Made by a program: the position numbers and the translations under genes. The notes under the pieces are model-generated. The model saw only the letters and a program-made list of their open reading frames with translations. It searched no databases and was not told where the DNA came from. DNA of 6,048 nt, taken from assembly GCA_946537565.1 (NCBI GenBank), contig CAMNFW010000138.1, positions 1 to 6,048 of the forward strand, read 5' to 3'. This document shows positions 5,699 to 6,048 of this stretch, piece by piece (within the stretch, counting starts at the first letter, position 1; every line of letters begins with the position of its first letter). The DNA is from an uncultured Ruminococcus sp. (GTDB lineage: Bacteria > Bacillota > Clostridia > Oscillospirales > Ruminococcaceae).

Positions 5699-5721
5699 CC
5701 AAAGGGTTGTGAACCCTTTGG
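5699..5721. repeat. Perfect 10-bp stem, 3-base loop hairpin
   Basis: CCAAAGGGTT at 5699-5708 and AACCCTTTGG at 5712-5721 pair perfectly around GTG. It directly abuts the 48-bp palindrome array and may be its terminal member. There is no T-run on either strand, so it is not a canonical terminator. Confidence 0.75.
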
Positions 5722-5738
5722 AATCCCAGCTCTATATT

Positions 5739-5826
5739 CATGTTACATATGCGGAAAATCACCTCTTTACACGTCTTGCTGCTGCATAGATATTATTACG
5801 GGGGCTGCGCCCCCTGCTGTAACATG
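5739..5826. repeat. 88-bp segment bounded by 9-bp inverted repeats with an internal GC hairpin
   Basis: CATGTTACA (5739-5747) and TGTAACATG (5818-5826) are perfect inverted repeats 70 bases apart. Inside lies a GC hairpin, GGGGGC-TGC-GCCCCC (5800-5814). This could fold as one cruciform or be a very small MITE-like element, but I see no target-site duplication at its ends. Confidence 0.4.
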
Positions 5827-5880
5827 ATGTAAATCTGCTCTGAAATAAAAGTAAGATGAATCAATACTGCCGTAAGTGAA
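5827..5880. other. AT-rich spacer at the right side
   Basis: This spacer joins the 88-bp inverted-repeat segment to the right repeat copy. I see no reading frame, promoter pair or hairpin of note in it. Together with the repeats it makes the whole 5547-6048 region gene-free. Confidence 0.5.
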
Positions 5881-6024
5881 AAAGTAACCTGAACCAAAAT
5901 CGAATTACAGAATAAGTGGCACAATAAAGTACCGGAGCATAATCTGTGCTGTATGCGATTGAAATGTAACTAATCCCAAAAAGAGTGAGCGAGTTTACGA
6001 GCGGCAACGTGAGCTAAAAAAACG
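5881..6024 (+). repeat. Dispersed repeat, right copy (inverted relative to 126-268)
   Basis: This is the partner of the left-edge repeat, reading rightward and out of the window, so the two copies face outward around about 5.6 kb that holds all four genes. Its right end runs into a 25-bp tandem duplication absent from the left copy. Reading frames open in the left copy (for example LNPNRLTEKVAPQSTAEVVV on the minus strand) carry several stops here, so this copy does not encode a protein in that frame. Confidence 0.75.
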
Positions 6025-6046
6025 AGCGGCAACGTGAGCTAAAAAA
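5997..6046 (+). repeat. Perfect 25-bp tandem duplication at the right edge
   Basis: The 25-base unit beginning ACGAGCGGCAACGTGAGCTA and ending in an A run occurs twice without a mismatch (5997-6021 and 6022-6046). The first unit belongs to the repeat copy that ends near 6024. The window ends two bases later, so further units cannot be excluded, although the next bases (TG) do not continue the unit. Confidence 0.85.
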
Positions 6047-6048
6047 TG

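Noticed and set aside
5603..5721. CRISPR array
   Set aside because: The 48-bp units are contiguous with no unique spacers between them, and no cas gene is present; it is a tandem palindromic repeat.
5546..5827. Plus-strand open frame of 93 codons upstream of the ATPase
   Set aside because: Its sequence is the translation of the 48-bp palindrome repeats (CPRPCQRRCLWT-like units), it is Cys/Pro/Arg rich, and it has no ribosome binding site; it reflects the repeats, not a gene.
126..6024. Composite transposon with the two repeats as insertion-sequence ends
   Set aside because: There is no transposase or recombinase anywhere in the window, the genes inside look like ordinary chromosomal genes, and the copies have diverged by about 20%, so a recent mobile unit is not supported.

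Overview
The window looks like chromosomal DNA from a Ruminococcus-like member of the Clostridia (Bacillota). This rests on very AT-rich intergenic DNA with consensus sigma-A promoters, strong GGAGG/AAGGTGG-type ribosome binding sites, a short CarD-family regulator of the clostridial type, and GC-rich short palindromes of the GGGGCGCTGCCCC kind. The genus call is an inference from style, not from a marker gene.

Layout, left to right. Positions 1-520 hold no convincing gene. They contain a G-rich, hairpin-forming block (7-102), a 143-bp repeat copy (126-268), a minus-strand promoter (373-401), and the extended -10 promoter of the first real gene. A CarD-family RNA polymerase-binding regulator lies on the plus strand (521-1021). 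It is followed by an AT-rich stretch with a possible small-RNA promoter, then two back-to-back hairpin terminators (1148-1194 and 1231-1259) that separate it from a convergent block of three minus-strand genes. In transcription order these are a PMCA/SERCA-type calcium P-type ATPase (5507-2868), a Nudix hydrolase of the diadenosine-tetraphosphatase type (2731-2318) and a LysR-type regulator (2202-1264). The Nudix and LysR genes each have a good promoter of their own. No terminator is visible between the three genes, so some read-through is possible. Positions 5508-6048 hold no gene: they carry a 48-bp GC-rich tandem repeat made of palindromes, further hairpins, and a second, inverted copy of the left-edge repeat (5881-6024) followed by a 25-bp tandem duplication.

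The genes look like ordinary housekeeping and stress functions: calcium export, nucleotide sanitation and transcription control. Nothing in the sequence proves that they form one pathway. I found no transposase, integrase, CRISPR array, tRNA, rRNA or recognisable defence or biosynthetic system. The most unusual material is non-coding: two copies of a dispersed repeat (about 80% identical by hand alignment) in inverted, outward-facing orientation at the two ends of the window, a palindrome array showing a compensatory base change, a G-quadruplex-like tract that competes with a long hairpin, and a candidate roughly 100-nt small RNA with a C-rich terminator loop.
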